A program made the position numbers and the translations under genes. Positions 5,772-5,789 of a stretch of 5,789 nucleotides of DNA are shown piece after piece. Where the stretch lies: positions 1 to 5,789 of the forward strand of contig SKLB01000296.1 of the NCBI GenBank assembly GCA_007123465.1, read 5' to 3'. The first letter of the stretch is position 1, and every line of letters begins with the position of its first letter. Below the pieces are notes generated by a model. It saw only the letters and a program-made list of their open reading frames with translations. It did no database searches and was not told where the DNA came from. This DNA is from Spirochaetales bacterium. Its GTDB lineage: Bacteria > Spirochaetota > Spirochaetia > DSM-27196 > PWMO01.

Positions 5772-5789
5772 GCTACAGACGCGGTTGAC

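Noticed and set aside
5785..5789. TTGAC at the right edge as a plus-strand -35 for a gene further right
   Set aside because: The hexamer is cut by the edge and no -10 can be seen, so it cannot be tested here.

Overview
This 5.8-kb window is compact bacterial chromosomal DNA of fairly high GC. It holds six protein genes and almost no intergenic space; the longest gap is 113 bp. There are no RNA genes, CRISPR arrays or mobile elements that I can support. The organism cannot be fixed from the sequence. The last gene encodes an exported protein with a Sec-type signal peptide. Its TPR core (around the YFWKA, GVLNSLF and ISFGDRDKAVSYLRRS stretches) reminds me of TatT-like TPR proteins common in spirochaetes, so a high-GC spirochaete or another Gram-negative is possible. 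That is recall, not a search result.

Layout, left to right: (1) a Gfo/Idh/MocA-family NAD(P)-dependent oxidoreductase on the minus strand, cut by the left edge; (2) a 113-bp divergent promoter region with a 9-bp inverted repeat and a CTTGATCAAG palindrome; (3) an FAD-dependent aromatic-ring monooxygenase on plus; (4) a UbiE/MenG-like C-methyltransferase on minus, whose 3' end overlaps the monooxygenase by 63 nt; (5) after a 31-bp divergent gap, a type III polyketide synthase on plus, followed 24 bp later by (6) a second SAM-dependent methyltransferase; (7) a secreted TPR protein on minus that converges on the methyltransferase with one base between the stop codons.

Genes 3 to 6 read as one biosynthetic locus. 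A type III PKS would make an alkylresorcinol, alkylpyrone or similar phenolic lipid from an acyl-CoA and malonyl-CoA. The flavoprotein would hydroxylate the ring, and two methyltransferases would modify it. This matches the logic of the Streptomyces srsABC phenolic-lipid operon (PKS, methyltransferase, flavin hydroxylase). The extra UbiE/MenG-type enzyme normally C-methylates the ring of ubiquinone or menaquinone precursors. The set therefore suggests a polyketide-derived, methylated quinone or hydroquinone lipid. The Gfo/Idh/MocA and TPR genes flank this locus and show no clear link to it.

Promoter-like hexamers lie unusually close to the start codons of four genes (7 to 13 nt from the -10 to the ATG), and several starts lack a Shine-Dalgarno. 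This suggests leaderless or near-leaderless transcripts. The 31-bp PKS/ubiE gap appears to hold two overlapping divergent promoters.
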